From Larix kaempferi (taxonomy: Eukaryota; Streptophyta; Pinopsida; Pinales; Pinaceae), in contig BSBM01000361.1 in NCBI GenBank assembly GCA_027924585.1, positions 63,331,501 to 63,395,500 on the forward strand: DNA of 64,000 bases. Reading direction: 5' to 3'. Positions 23,083 through 34,945 of this stretch are shown piece by piece. The stretch's first letter is position 1; every line of letters begins with the position of its first letter. The translations under genes and the position numbers were made by a program. The notes under the pieces were generated by a model. That model had not been told where the DNA came from and ran no database searches. It worked only from the letters and a program-made list of their open reading frames with translations.

Positions 23083-23589
23083 CTTATGATCAATGTTGAA
23101 AAAGTAGACATTGGAAAAAAGTAAGCAAGGGTCCTGAATACAACTTCTCGGCAACATCGACAAAAAAAATCAGGAAAATCGACAAATCTCGACAAACATT
23201 AAAAAATACAAAATACATTCATTTTTTTTCTCCATAATTTTAAACATATAAAGCAACAATAACATCAAATAAACACATTGGAACATAAATATGGAGAAAG
23301 AAATGATATATATCATCATCATGTAGTATTTCCAAATATAAAATGATACATCAAAGTCGATATTGAATCTTGAAACAACATAGTTGTTCAATCAAGGACT
23401 CAAAAGTGATAACCAATAAAAAATGACATCACATATATAAATGTATCTGAGGAAATCTAGCAGCTAGATATCTAATATAAATTACCTCTCCCCCTTTTAT
23501 GGGAAAAGTTCACGGTCCCTTTGTCAGGATTTCCTCTAGCACTAGTAGTAGCGGTATAAGGCCCTATCCCTGCATCTAATATCAGACGA

Positions 23590-26500
23590 TGAGAGATGGA
23601 TGGAGGACTAGCTGTATCAATTGGTGTTGAAAGTGGTGGCGATGCTAGCACATCACCCTCTGTGGTGTCTTCGACCTACCCCTCCTCCTCCCCCTCCTCT
23701 TGGTCCTCCTCCTCCTCCTCCTCCTGCCCCTCCTCATGGCCCTCCTCTAGATCTATCCATGTAGGTGACTCCACCACGATAGGAGTCTCAATATCCACCC
23801 TCCACTTAGACAATATATCAATATTGTCTAAGGAGATGGAATCCGCATCTGGTTATTTCTTATCTGTCTCATCCATAAGTGAATATTGTAATGGACGTAG
23901 ACCAAGTCATTGAGATGTGTGAACTCCAACCTGTAAGAGGGTAATAATTTTTTTTATGAGTTTGGAGGTTCAAAAATTAATAAATTATAATATCTTAGAG
24001 CTTAGAGGACCATAAATTCATAAATTACATTAAATGCAATTGATTTGTTGAAATTATAACCTTCCGCATCTCTTTGCATGTATTTTTCCAAACACACTCC
24101 AATTTCATTCACATCCTGAAGCGGTACATGTTTGGCTAAGAATCTTGATGGCAAATTTCCGCAAATTTGGTGTCCTTACACCATAGGTTCGCCACCAATT
24201 AGCTACAACAAATAAGAAAGAAAGATAACTAAATTACATCTCATTGCTTTGGAAAATTGAAATAGGAAATAAATAAATCATAATTCAACTTTCAAACAAT
24301 AGTTAAACACTTTAATAACTTACCTGGCATGAAATTGGTCCTGTCACGAATAACATCACCAAAGCTAAATTCTCCAGTACCACCCTGATACACCTTTATC
24401 TCGTGATTGATTGCATTGCGTGTCTCATAATTAGGTACCATCCTCTGAATACAAGTGAGGAGCCCCTCCAACACGTTTCCATCAAAATAAAAATTTCATT
24501 TGTAGGAAAATGCGGGGTTGAGGAAGAGTGTTGCTACATGAATGGGTCAATGAAGCATCCCGGTCCATCGACTATTAATCAAATCCCATAACAACTTGTG
24601 TCTGTTGTTCCCTGGGGTACCTTTTCCCACATAATAATTTCGGATGGCCTCTTTGGCCCTATCCATGGCCTCATACAAATATCCCATTGTGGGATTGTCA
24701 CCATCAATAGGTCTCAGAACCCTTACCAAAGGTTCACTCACCGAGCACACTTCCTCCACTCCTTCCTAGAAGGATTCAATGTACACCAACTTGGAAATGG
24801 TTCTCCCATCCTCTCTCGTGTTGTAATCACAATCACGTCACTCATCACAAACAAACATTTGCTTCAAATCAAATTGACATTGAAGCAAAGACTGAAGAGT
24901 AATCAAGGTGGTGAAAAAACATGTGATTGCGGGATGCTTCAACTCCCTGTTTTTGGTGTGCCTCCTCATGAGGTTGAGAACAAAAGTATGGTTGTAAATG
25001 AACTTGGGGATGCTCTTAGTTTGATCAATCACCACCTTGATGAAGGGAATTTTCCCCATATTTTTCAACATCAAATCAATACAATGAGCAGCGCATGGAG
25101 TCCAAAACAAAGTGGGGTGCCTCTCCATAAGCATCCTTCCAACAACCACATAATTAGCTGCATGATCCGTAATAACTTGTACAACATTGTGCACCCCAAT
25201 ATCCTTGTTACATAGAAATCTTCCACCTTGTGAGCATAAACATTCTTTGGCCTATAGGATCCATTTCAGTGACCCAGATCCATTTTTATCCTTCAGAGAT
25301 ACTAGTTTGCCCTATTTTTGTTCCTACCCGCAAGTTGCATCACTATAGCATGCGTACCCGTGAGTTGCATCACTATAGCCCGCGGGTATCAAGTAAAATG
25401 GTAAAAACCACTATTAATTACTTTTTACTCCCAAAAAGCGGTCATTGGGTGACCTTTGGCTCTCCATCTGCCTCGAGTAATGCCTCGATGTGTCCTTTCA
25501 CCTACCTTTGAGAGGACTATATATTGAGCACATATGGCTTATGGACGGGAGGAAGAAGAGAATCGTAAGAGAACTCTAGTGGATTTTTTCCCTATCTTGA
25601 GTCTGCACTCATTGATCCTTGTAGTTGTGAACCATTTATGTTCACCTTCCAAACTCCTCTCTAGTTTGAGTTTGCCATTCATGGAGGATTGAAGTGGTGG
25701 AGGCACAAGTGGATTGATCTAGATCTTGGTTCAGATTGGTTGCCGGCAAGAGGTCGTATCACTTTGTACTTCTTCTTGTTCATTAATAGAAATACTCATA
25801 TTCTCGTCCATTCATGGTGTGAATGTTGTTTATTATACATTGGGTTACATTTGCTTATGATATTATGGACCATTGTTATTGATAATGTTAATGCCATTTA
25901 TATGTTACATGTACTTGTTGGATATCGGCTGTCAAGAATAATTTGCAGATTTACAAGTGTGTGGATTGAAAGCTCCAACGGGGATCTACATCAAAAGTTG
26001 GATCGAGGTTGGTTACATTTCTCCATTATCTTAACATTGTCATTTATAATAGCATTGCTTTGAGAATTGAGTAGATTTCTGGTAGTCATCTGTCTGTAGT
26101 GGTATTCCCAAGCCATAGTGAGTTTTCTCCAATACAATCCTGGAGGAAACCATCTATCAAATCGCATAATAGTGTTGCATATTTTACATATGCCGATGCA
26201 TCGATTGATTTCATAAACATGGAACCTCTAGGACAATGTACCAAGAAGTTGATAGGGGATATACCCTTACCATCTGACCAACCATCTGGCATGACTGTGC
26301 ATCTAGTGCTCTCCCATGACTGCTTGAACTCCCCCAACCTAGCACTGATGTCCTTTTTTGCTTGAAGGATTCCCCCCCACAACTCCTCGAAGGTGGTACT
26401 TTAAGATGCTAGGACAACTAATGCAATTTCATCACACATCGACTTCCAAAATTGATTGTTTTTGACGATGCTGAGAGGTATGTGACTCTAGTAAAGACAC

Positions 26501-27038
26501 GTCCCCATTACCCTGTCTGCTTCTACCTTCTCAGTTCTCTTTACCATTGAACTTATAGAAGGTTGTGTACCAAATCCTGTTCGTGGAGAAAAAAAGGATG
26601 AGGCCCCCACCCTCCCGATGGGTGAATATGTGGATCCCCTCCCACTACCCTCACTGACAGTGGTAGATAATGATGTCCCCGCACTTCTTGCTAGGCCAAA
26701 AGATGCAAGCTTAGCTTTGTTTGTGGCAATTTCATCCTTCTTTCTATTTTTTCATGGATTGAGTCATGGGAAGATCTCATGATCTCTGGGGTCACTGCAG
26801 TACAAAGGCGAACATCATGCCCAGGGAGTTTAGCTAGATGGTATTTCAACTTATTAACCTCTCCCGACATGCGATGCCCACATAATTTGTAACTCAAATT
26901 TTGCATGTTTGTTCCATCCTTGGGCTCACCATATTGCCAAAATGGGTCCAATGGATTTGGAATTTTGGAAAATAGAATGACAGCCTCAAAATGCAAGCCT
27001 AGGGCACAAAAAATACAAAAAAATATATTAAGCCCCAT
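23590..27038 (-). pseudogene. hAT transposase remnant (BED finger, DUF659, dimerisation domain)
   Basis: In order on the minus strand: a BED-type zinc finger near 26950-26820 (KLCGHRMSGEVNKLKYHLAKLPGHDV; the first cysteine of the CxxC pair is missing); a linker with FEELWGGILQAKKDI; DUF659 at 26382-26130 (MPDGWSDGKG, then HCPRGSMFMKSIDAS) and 25194-24838 (VITDHAANY, HPTLFWTPCAAHCIDLML); 24759-24292; and the C-terminal dimerisation region near 24200-24050 (VANWWRTYGVRTPNLRKFA, then TASGCE-stop-NWSVF). The stop replaces the usual arginine of CERNW, a CGA to TGA change. An acidic Glu-rich tail (23690-23760) follows. Many stops and the inner insertion make it inactive. Confidence 0.78.
25205..26125. 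mobile_element. Unidentified ~0.9-kb insertion inside the hAT transposase
   Basis: Transposase similarity stops near 26125 (FLQDCIGEN) and resumes near 25205 (VHNVVQVITDHAANY), two stretches that are contiguous in related proteins. The intervening DNA has no transposase similarity. A TATA-like CTATATATTGAG (25520-25530) followed by ~0.5 kb suggests a solo LTR, but I could not find TG/CA ends or a target duplication. The plus-strand ORFs here (25230-25511, 25689-26063) match nothing I know. Confidence 0.45.
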
Positions 27039-27701
27039 TTGAAAAAAATGTAGCAGTTTGGCTTAAAAAATCAGACCTCTAAATTTATACTTTTAGCCAT
27101 GAAAAATGATAACAAGAGGGTGGCTAAAGATCTAAGAAACAAGCCCGCTATTCCATTCTAAAACCCCCTTACATTGTGACTATTTTTAATATTTATGGAA
27201 ATATAAATCATTGGAAAAATGGAAAAAAAATAGAGAAAGATATGTAAGAAAAATATGCAAGCAAACATGCAAAAAAACCATGGAAAAGATAGAAGAAAAA
27301 CTACATACCTGGGAGAGGAAGATTCAATTAGTTGATTGAAAAATGTTTTGATTCTTGAACCCTTTCTCCACAAAAATTCTTAACAGTGGTGATAGATGGT
27401 GTTTGGATGCCTCCAAAGTGGTTGATGGTCTTTCCCTTCTCACTTCTCCAATAATCAGATCAAGCAAATGACCAAAAAATTGACTTTCCCTCTCTTAAAT
27501 CACAGATTGGGCATCCTAGGCGATTTTTTCCATCGACCCGTGGGTTTTACCTAAAAGTTGTGACTTTTTCGAAAAAGTCGCACTGTCACACTTTTTAAAA
27601 AAATCACTATTTTTGCTCATCAATTTTTCGGCTTAGGGAAAAAATCACGTTTTTAAAAAAGTCGTTTATTTTTCGACGATTTTTTCAACACTCCTTTTGA
27701 T

Positions 27702-29040
27702 TCTCATTAGTGAAACTCATTGGATCATAAAAGTACAAGTCCTCTAGTTGATTCCCAATATCTTTTAAGGCCCTCTCATCTTTATTTTTTTCTTCATGGG
27801 CCCACTTCACAACGAATTTTTTAAACCTCATGATATTAGCTTCAAATTGAGCTGTTGTAGACTTCCAACTTCCCTTGTCAAAAGGTACCCACTGATTATT
27901 TTTTAAATATACAAATACTTTATCCTCCAACCATTGGGAATTGGATTTAAAAGGGATATGAGGCTTATAAGCCATAATAACCATCTCTAGAAGAATTGTA
28001 AAATGATTTGAGTCCCCACTTGTGCCAACCCATTGTCTAATCCTCATTTGGTTGATCATAAACCCTTACGATAGAAGAAACCTATCCAACCTCTCGGATA
28101 TTATTTATGCGCACACCCTTTTATTTCTCCAAGTAGGCCTTAGCTTAGCACGTGCTATATCAAAAAACCCACATTCATCCAAATTCCTTTTATTTTTTTT
28201 TGATAAAGGATCCATTAGGGTAGCTTCATCCCATATTTTAGAATTTCCCAAAGAGAAGTTCATATCACCACCCATAATAGTGTGCATATGACCCAACAAA
28301 CTAGAATTAAAAAAAAATCCCTAGAAAGTGACCCTATCTACATAAGGTTCATACAAATTTTGAATTGAAACCTCCATCCCCAATGCTTGAAAGAATAAAT
28401 TCAAGCCTATATTTGGGTAAAAATCATTAAATGCATAGACTTGAGGGTTGGATTTCTCTAAGAACCCATTTAATGGACACCTTCTTACCTGAGTGAATCT
28501 CAAGATGTTCTTTCCCTTGTGCTAGAGAGATATGGGATTTCTTGTGCCTGATCCCTCCCCTTATACCCTTCCCTTTGGTCACAACTAGACAACTTGCCAC
28601 AACTCCTACATCATAAATTTACTCCTTCCTAAGTTTAAGAAAATATCTAGAAATTCCATCATCTTCATTCTCCTCCACATACATAGAATACATGACAATA
28701 GCAATAGAACTGACCAAATGAATAGTGCAAAGGCCCTCAATAAAAAAGAGCCTAATTCAATCCCCAACAACCAAAATCCAAATGGGAAGAGGAACACCTC
28801 CCATTACTAACACCCTCGGACAAACCACTCCCCTTGAAACCTGTGAAAATTGAAGAAACACTGCTCAAAGGTGCTAAATCATTTAAAGAAATATATTAAA
28901 TAGTTACATTGACTCTATTACTTGCCTTTGAACACTCAAGCATTGGCCTTGGAATTAACCCATCCTTAACTACCATTGTTGTCTCCTTCCTTGTACCTTC
29001 AAGCTCATTTTAAAGACCATCCTTGATCAAATCTTGTTTG
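27702..29040 (-). pseudogene. LINE endonuclease remnant
   Basis: Minus-strand frames include MGGDMNFSLGNSKIWDEATLMDPLSKK (28299-28105), matching the GGDFN...DPLS region of plant LINE apurinic-like endonuclease, and SGDSNHFTILLEM (28059-27685), matching the terminal SDH(F/Y)PI motif with D changed to N. VDRVTF at 28321-28503 belongs to the same domain. Stops separate the pieces. The last frame runs into the right end of the hAT at 27693, as expected for interrupted coding sequence. Confidence 0.65.
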
Positions 29041-29726
29041 CAAACCAAATTTAGAATATGAGTCGAAGTGGAACCGAATACATTTTATAAACCAACAACT
29101 TCTACATCTTCAATGGAGCCTTTTTGGTCCTCCTCATCCTCCTTTTGTGGTACTTTCATACACAAGGGTAGAGAGCATTCTTTGGCAACATGGCCATAAA
29201 CATGACATCTAACACATTCAAAAGGGACACCACAATAATCTAACATGTGGGTGGAAGAAGAATTTCCCTTTTGTAGAACCAAATTAGGAGAAATCCCCTC
29301 TCTCAAATCAATATGTACTAGAATTTAAGAGATTAACATAAGAATAGATTCCTCATAAATCATATCTGCCTTGTAAAATGCCCCTAGTGAAATACCGATT
29401 GCTTTGAAATTCTCATAGAAAAAAAATCAATTGGAAGCCTTGACATCTTTATACAAATCGACATGATGTCAATTCTCTCTAATTGGGCATTGAATAATGG
29501 AGTCCACCACTTGAGAAAAATCATAGGTGAGCCCAATCTCCAAACATAATCCAAAATTTGCTTAGCACAATCCTTTGAATACATAATGAATCCCATGCAT
29601 CCACAAGCCAAGATAATTTTTTGGGTAAATATCCCAAGAGTCTTTCAACCATGTCTTAAGTGCTAGATAACCCATTCTTCAACCCATTAACTTGCAACCA
29701 ATGCCATAGATTCAAAGTATACTACT
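29041..29726 (-). pseudogene. LINE ORF1 remnant (nucleic-acid-binding protein)
   Basis: Minus-strand 29306-29085 contains YCGVPFECVRCHVYGHVAKECSLP, a CX2CX4HX4C zinc knuckle in the context usual for plant LINE ORF1 (DUF4283/zf-CCHC_4). An upstream frame (29611-29384) has WTPLFNAQLERIDIMSICIKMSRLPIDFF, like the DUF4283 core. Stops interrupt it. The 5' part is lost to copia-2 at 29727. Confidence 0.65.
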
Positions 29727-30230
29727 TGTTGAAATATTATAACTTCTAAGGATATTATATTTGTACTTTATTATTCCGGAGATGTTTCATTCCTCCGAAG
29801 AGACCCTATTGTATATCCGAAGATGTTTATTCCTCTGAGAAAGTGTGGTAACTAGGGTTATTAGATCTCTCATGTGAGGTCGTCCCTGAGTTAGCTATTT
29901 AGGGGTTATTAGATTCTCTTAGGAGAGGCCGGCCCCATTAGGGTGAAAAGTTAGTTAGAACATGAGTATAAATAGAGGAGGTGTGTTCCTCATTTATCTC
30001 ATTCATTCATTCACTCACTTGTGATTGGTGCATAGGAGAGAGATAGATCTGCATAGGAGGAGAAGGAGCTCTTGTTTGGGTACTACATCTTGTATTGGTT
30101 GATTATCTATATTGAGGAAAGCTTTGTTGGGATTTCTACCCCATGAGGTTTTCCCAGGGTAAATCTTTGTCTATCTTGTGATTATGTTTCTTTCAGTGAT
30201 CTTGCTTGTGAAATTCGGATAAACTTAACA
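29727..30230 (+). repeat. Copia-2 5' LTR (504 bp)
   Basis: Bounded by TG and CA, with TATA box GTATAAATAGAGG near 29965. Short repeated words (CCGAAGATGTTTATTCCTC-like, near 29780 and 29818) lie in U3. Its ends and TATA context resemble the copia-1 LTR, so the two families are related but distinct. Confidence 0.85.
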
Positions 30231-30242
30231 TGGTATCAGAGC
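30231..30242 (+). promoter_or_regulatory. Copia-2 primer binding site (tRNA-Met)
   Basis: TGGTATCAGAGC directly follows the LTR, a perfect match. The leader 30243-30697 has a short CCAG/GTGAACC-rich repetitive part near 30440-30545 and no ORF. Confidence 0.88.
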
Positions 30243-30697
30243 TAGCCTGAATAGGACATCTTTAACAAGGTGAAAATACCTCTCTCTCTTCCTCTGGTGA
30301 AAATTAGGGTTTCTACAAAAGTTGGAATTTTTGGAATGCTAGATATCCCTCCTCAAAATCGAAGTTTTGAGCCCTAGATCGAACTTTTTGAGTGGGTATA
30401 ACCCCAAGCTTTGTCAAACCCTAGTTTGACTTTTGGAACAGAAAACCAGAAAACCAGTGAACCAGAAAAACTGTGCATCTGTGCACTAGTGAACCAAAAA
30501 AGTTGTGAACCTGTGCACCAGTAAACCAAAAAAGTGAAGACCAGAAAACTAGAAATTCTGTTGCATATCCGGAAGGTGAAAAGTTGAAGTTTCCAGAAGC
30601 AGAGCACACCAGTAATCTCAATTCAATCAAGCTCATCTCCTGGTAAGTATTTTTCTATCTTTTGAGAAATTTCAATCTCTGTAACCTCCTAGATAAG

Positions 30698-31904
30698 ATG
30701 GCTCCAAGCACTAAGCTTGAAGACAAGCTAGAGGGTATAGAGAATTTCTGGGCATGGAAATATAGGACTGGTCTCATATTTGAAGAGAATGATCTTGTCC
30801 AATATATCAAAGATGAGGTTCCAGAACCTGCGGAAGATGAAGCCAAATAGAAGTATAAGAAGGACTTAATTAGGGAAAAGAGAATCATTGTTGATTCTAT
30901 CAAAGACCACTTGATTCCCCAAGTGGCATCCAAGAAGACCCCAAAGGAGATGTATTATTCCCTATCCAGAATGTATGAAGGAAGGAACATCAATAGGAAG
31001 ATGAACCTAAGATCTCAGTTGAGCACTAAGATGAATTAAGGAGAATCTATTCAAGATTACTTCACAAGGGTCTCCCAGTTCAAAGAACAACTAGAAGCTA
31101 TTAGAGACAAACTTGATGAAGATGAACTAGTTATGACTACTCTCAATGGTCTCTCTAGACCTTGGGAATCATTTATTCAAACCATGTGTGCCAGAAAAGA
31201 AAGCATGAAGTTTGATGTGGTATGGGAGGATTGCGTTCAAGAAGAAGCTAGGGTTTCCAATAGAGAAGCTTTGCTCAAAGAAGATAACCAAGCTTTGGCC
31301 ACCCACACCAAGAGAAGAAGGAGTCAATCCAACTTCAAGAAGGATAATCACAAGGAGTCTCAACCTCCACAAAGATTCCAAAAGAGAAGAGGAACCAATC
31401 AAAGAAGAGATTACTCACAATTCCAATGTTTCATTTGTCACAAAATAGGACACATTGCTAAGGATTGTCCTTCAAAGAAGAAAAAGGGTTTCCATCACAG
31501 AAGACATCAAGCACATCTAGCAGAAGATGATAGTGAAGATGAAGAAGAGGAAAGACCTCAAAAGAAAAGAGCTAAAATATAAGAAGAAGATGCAGAAGAG
31601 TATGTTCTATTCTCTGCACTCTCTGGGGCCGTAACACCTGGATAAGACACATGGCTTATTGATAGTGGTGCTTCAAAGCACATGACAGGTCAAAAGAAAA
31701 CTCTTGCAAAACTTGAAGAGAAGACCTCTCCACAGAAAGTATCTTTAGGAGATGACTATCAATATCCCATCAAGGGAATTGGTGAAGCAAGCTACAAGTT
31801 GATTCTGGAACTCCATTGAAGATGAAGAAAATATTATAAGTACCAGGTTTGAAGAAGAACTTGCTTTCTATCTCAGCTTTAGATAAGAAAGTTTATAGGG
31901 TTGT
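30698..31904 (+). pseudogene. Copia-2 gag-protease remnant
   Basis: From ATG 30698 the frame encodes a UBN2-type gag (KLEDKLEGIENFWAWKYRTGL) similar to copia-1 gag, a zinc knuckle (CFICHKIGHIAKDC, residue 244 onward) and a protease motif D-S-G-A at 31661. In-frame stops lie at 30848-30850, 31037-31039, 31580-31582 and 31643-31645. The frame is lost by a small deletion near 31795. The sequence ends in the pre-integrase region (LKKNLLSISALDKK) where the gypsy element begins. Confidence 0.82.
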
Positions 31905-32675
31905 TGGTGTCCATTTTGTCACTATTTTTTATCATCAAATCTACTCTGAATGGTGTTAATTTCACTATTTTTGATATAATAAGTTATTCTTTCCGCCATT
32001 CATCCCATCAAACAGACCAGGTATGCATGTATTCATTTATCATATGATTTTTGGTCAAAAATTGCTATATTATGATTTATTAATGATTAAAGTGACATTT
32101 CGGGGCATACTTGGCATTTAGTTTTGGTTTACAGGCTGCGGTTTCTCAAATGATCTTCCATTCAGACTGCATGTTTATATTGCTAATGTTCATCCACGTC
32201 CAGCCCGTCATTCAGCCTTGCCTTTAGCTCGTGAAATCCACGGTTGGCATGTTTTTGGCTATTAAAGACAAAAACGGGTACATGGGTTCTGTTATTGAGG
32301 TGATGGCTACGGTTGATAAGCTCTTGTTCTGGAATATTTTCCTTCCTGCCTTCCAAGTTAGACAACACATCATACCTCCACGTCAACACTCCATACGCTG
32401 ATTCTCTTGTCCGTTAAACCTGGTATTACGTTGCCTGTTCACGCCAACGTTTTAGAGGAGTCCGTTCGCCCACGCTCAGTCTGCTAACACGCCACCTCTC
32501 TGCCCACGTCAAAGGAATATCGACGTTGCAATAGCCTCGTGAAGGAACCGACCCCGTGAAGCCTGGTGGATACTCCCTGCGTTGTCACGCATCACTCAAA
32601 GCATCCATTTGTAGTCATAAAAGCCTCTATTTTTAGAGAGGTCGACTCTGTCGACCTTCTCTCCCATTGTAAATG

Positions 32676-32684
32676 TATAAATAG
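32676..32684 (+). promoter_or_regulatory. TATA box of the gypsy LTR
   Basis: TATAAATAG lies 16 bp 5' of the end of the part shared with the array; in the array copies it reads TATAAATAT (45685, 52419, 59153). Transcription should start about 30 bp downstream, close to where the array junctions fall. Confidence 0.65.
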
Positions 32685-33870
32685 ATGCTTTGTATAGAGA
32701 AACAGAGTTAGTCTTTAGTTAGAAAAGATCATCAGATTAGCAGATAGTTTGTAGAATTTGCAGCAGATAGCAGACGTTTTGTAATTTTCTCAGTTAATGG
32801 AAGTTCCCGTTTGTTGATGCTCTGAGTAACTAATCAGTTTAGTTTTCCATGTCTGATTGTTGGGAAGGGCCCCTCATCAACCAGAGGTTTTGTTTATGTT
32901 TTTCTGCATTTTCTTTTCTGCAAATATCTAGTTTATTTTCCTGTATATGTAATTAATTTCATTTTCCTGTATATGTCATTTCTTTCTTCTCTGTAATTTA
33001 TATTGTGTTGCTAATTTAATATGTGTTTCCAGAATTAGTAAATGGTCGACCAAGCATAGCTTTGATAGTTTAATTTCAGTCTTTTGTAATTAGATAGTTT
33101 GTTTTCTAATTTCCTGCAATTAGATAGGACTCAGTTAGTTGTTGTTTCCAACTTAGTTTACAATTAGAATTAGTTTCATTAGTTTCTTATATGTAGCTGT
33201 AGGTTAATTCTATCTCTCATCTCAGTCTTGCTTTAGCATAGAATATGAATAGTTCATCTTCTTTAGACAATAATTAGAATAGGCTGCTTCCTATTATCGT
33301 AGCTTCTCAACAAATCTTCTCACTGACTTCTTTGCATTGTAGGTTCATCTGCATTTTCCAGCTGACGTTAAGATCATCAAAACTACCTCTTTCCTTAGTT
33401 TAATTCATCTTTCCTCATCCAGATTGTCATTCGGACAGTCATCCGTATTGTCATTCAGACTTTCATTCTTTCTGCACTGTTTTTATGCTCATTTGAATTC
33501 AGTTTCTTAGTTTCTCTTAATTGTAAGATTTCTTGCTCTAAATTAGTATTCTTAACCATAATTAGGACCCTGTTTTACATTCCATAAAGTTTTAATTAAA
33601 GTCTTGATTCATTCTTAGTTTGCTTTAACTGTCTTTTAAATGATGTCTTTCATATTTAATTTGCTAATATGTTGTTGTTTTAGAATTTATCAGTTTTATT
33701 CCTAGTCTAGTTTATCACATGTTCTTAAGATTTAGTTTAGATTAGAATTAATAATTTTATTCTTCAAGTATTCTAGTTTTGATAGTTTCATTTATTAAGA
33801 TCAGGATCAGTTTCTTATTTAGATAGATAATGAAGATGTCCATGGAATAGAATTTGGATTCGGAAATTAA

Positions 33871-34020
33871 TATATTTATCAAGTTTTCTACTTGCTTCTA
33901 TATAAATATCTTTATCAAGTTTTCTACTTGCTTCTATATAAATATCTTTATCATGTTTTCTACTTGCTTTCAAATCAAATTCAGAAGTAAATATCTTTAT
34001 TAAGTTTTCTACTTGCTTCT
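33871..34020. repeat. 38-bp tandem repeat in the gypsy LTR
   Basis: Four imperfect units of the type ATCTTTATCAAGTTTTCTAC plus TTGCTTCTATATAAAT; the last is separated by ~20 bp of other sequence. It is absent from the array LTR fragments, which end before this region. Confidence 0.75.
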
Positions 34021-34720
34021 AGTTTTCATTAGTTTCATATTATTCTGCTCATGGATAGTAGATAGATCAGAATGTTTAAAGTTAACTGTAATTGGTCTCT
34101 TTGTAGTTTACATCTCTTTGTTGAAATCATATTAGATTTACTTCCATTTTGTTTTGCTATTACATTTGAAAGCCATTATGATACATTTACTCCAGTTCCC
34201 GTTACATGGGATTAGATGCTTTTCTTGAATTAGTTGTTGAAATTATTAAATAGTTTGCAATTTGCTTTGATCAACATAGTTTTCTGCTTATGTAATTTAT
34301 CATCAAATTAATTCATTTCATAAATAGGTCTCTAATTTATTTACAGTTGTTTTCTAATTCCTAGATTAGAATATGAAATTAGGTAGTTTCCATTTTCATA
34401 GTTAATAGTTCGCTTTTTAATTAGTTTCCATGATTAAATTATAAAGTAGAGTAGTATGATTTGATACTATTCTAGTCTGTTTGTTTAACTAGGTTTGATT
34501 TAGATCTTTTTATTGTTTTTCTGAAGTTTGACTCGGTTTTTCATTTTGAAAGATCTTTTGATCTTTTCTTTATTATATATTTTTAAGGTCTGACAAGCCG
34601 AAAATCTTAGGTGCCATTCTACCTTAGCATATACTTTTCCTCAACTCTAAGATTACCAACCCTGGTTGATAATTAAATATTAGGTGTTCTCTTTGAGATA
34701 GCTCACACACCTCAACATTT

Positions 34721-34738
34721 TGGCACCATTGCTGGGGA
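34721..34738 (+). promoter_or_regulatory. tRNA-Asp-type primer binding site with three transitions
   Basis: TGGCACCATTGCTGGGGA corresponds to TGGCGCCGTTGCCGGGGA, the tRNA-Asp primer site characteristic of Athila-like elements. All three differences turn a CpG into TpG or CpA. The site lies 3 bp after the CA ending the LTR. Confidence 0.75.
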
Positions 34739-34945
34739 GTTGTAGATAAATAGGTAGAATTCAGTCATAGATAAGTTGAACTCTCTTTTGAAATTTAGTT
34801 ATATTCTTTCCTTTGAAAATAGGCTAGTGGTGGGTGAGCGGTAAGACGAAAGGTAAGAACCTGCGCATCTTTTATAACTAGCATCCCCAAAACCCAGCAG
34901 CAGTAGTAATGCAGTTAGAATTTGTTTCAGTTATAGTTTTTTTTC

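Larger units (their letters stand above)
23091..27693 (-). mobile_element. hAT DNA transposon (4,603 bp) inserted in the LINE
   Basis: The left end reads CAATGTTGAAAAAG (23091). The right end, read inward on the minus strand, reads GAGTGTTGAAAAAATCG (from 27693); this is the CA(R)TGTTGAAAAA-type end of plant hAT elements. Flanking 8-bp duplications CTTATGAT (23083-23090) and CTTTTGAT (27694-27701) agree at 7 of 8 bases, the hAT target-site length. Subterminal CGACAAA / TTTTTCGACGA words are frequent at both ends. The interior codes for transposase on the minus strand. A ~0.9-kb foreign insert lies near 25205-26125. Confidence 0.82.
20300..29726 (-). mobile_element. Decayed plant L1-type LINE, minus strand, split by a hAT transposon
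   Basis: Fragments of a non-LTR retrotransposon appear in correct order on the minus strand: ORF1 with a zinc knuckle (29040-29726), endonuclease (27702-29040), then, beyond the hAT insertion, RT and a C-terminal region (20300-23082). Frames are broken many times. The left end (29726) is cut by the copia-2 LTR, so the LINE 5' end is missing here. Small tandem duplications inside it are at 20335-20434 (50-bp unit) and 22224-22303 (40-bp unit). Confidence 0.75.
29727..31904 (+). mobile_element. Copia-2: Ty1/copia element inserted in the LINE, cut by the gypsy element
   Basis: The 5' LTR (29727-30230) starts TGTTGAAATATTAT and ends CTTAACA, with a perfect PBS at 30231-30242. The leader is followed by gag and protease related to copia-1. 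Similarity stops at 31904, exactly where the gypsy LTR begins, so the rest (integrase, RT, 3' LTR) should lie beyond the gypsy array, outside the window. Confidence 0.85.
31905..34717 (+). mobile_element. 5' LTR of the Athila/Tat-like gypsy element (about 2.8 kb)
   Basis: It starts TGGTGTCCATTTTG at the point where copia-2 stops. The first ~795 bp match the three LTR fragments at 44926, 51660 and 58394. The rest, 32701-34717, is assigned to the LTR because it lies between that segment and the PBS and ends CTCAACA; no second copy in the window confirms it. A TATA box (TATAAATAG, 32676-32684) is preceded by an inverted repeat GAGAGGTCGAC...GTCGACC..CTCTC (about 32635-32662). A 38-bp tandem repeat lies at 33871-34020. 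Confidence 0.72.

Noticed and set aside
23596-23913. Plus-strand Ser/Pro-rich 105-codon ORF
   Set aside because: It is the complement of the Glu-rich acidic tail of the hAT transposase; codon-repeat composition explains it.
24598-25215. Plus-strand 205-codon ORF
   Set aside because: Antisense to clear DUF659/hAT transposase coding sequence on the minus strand.
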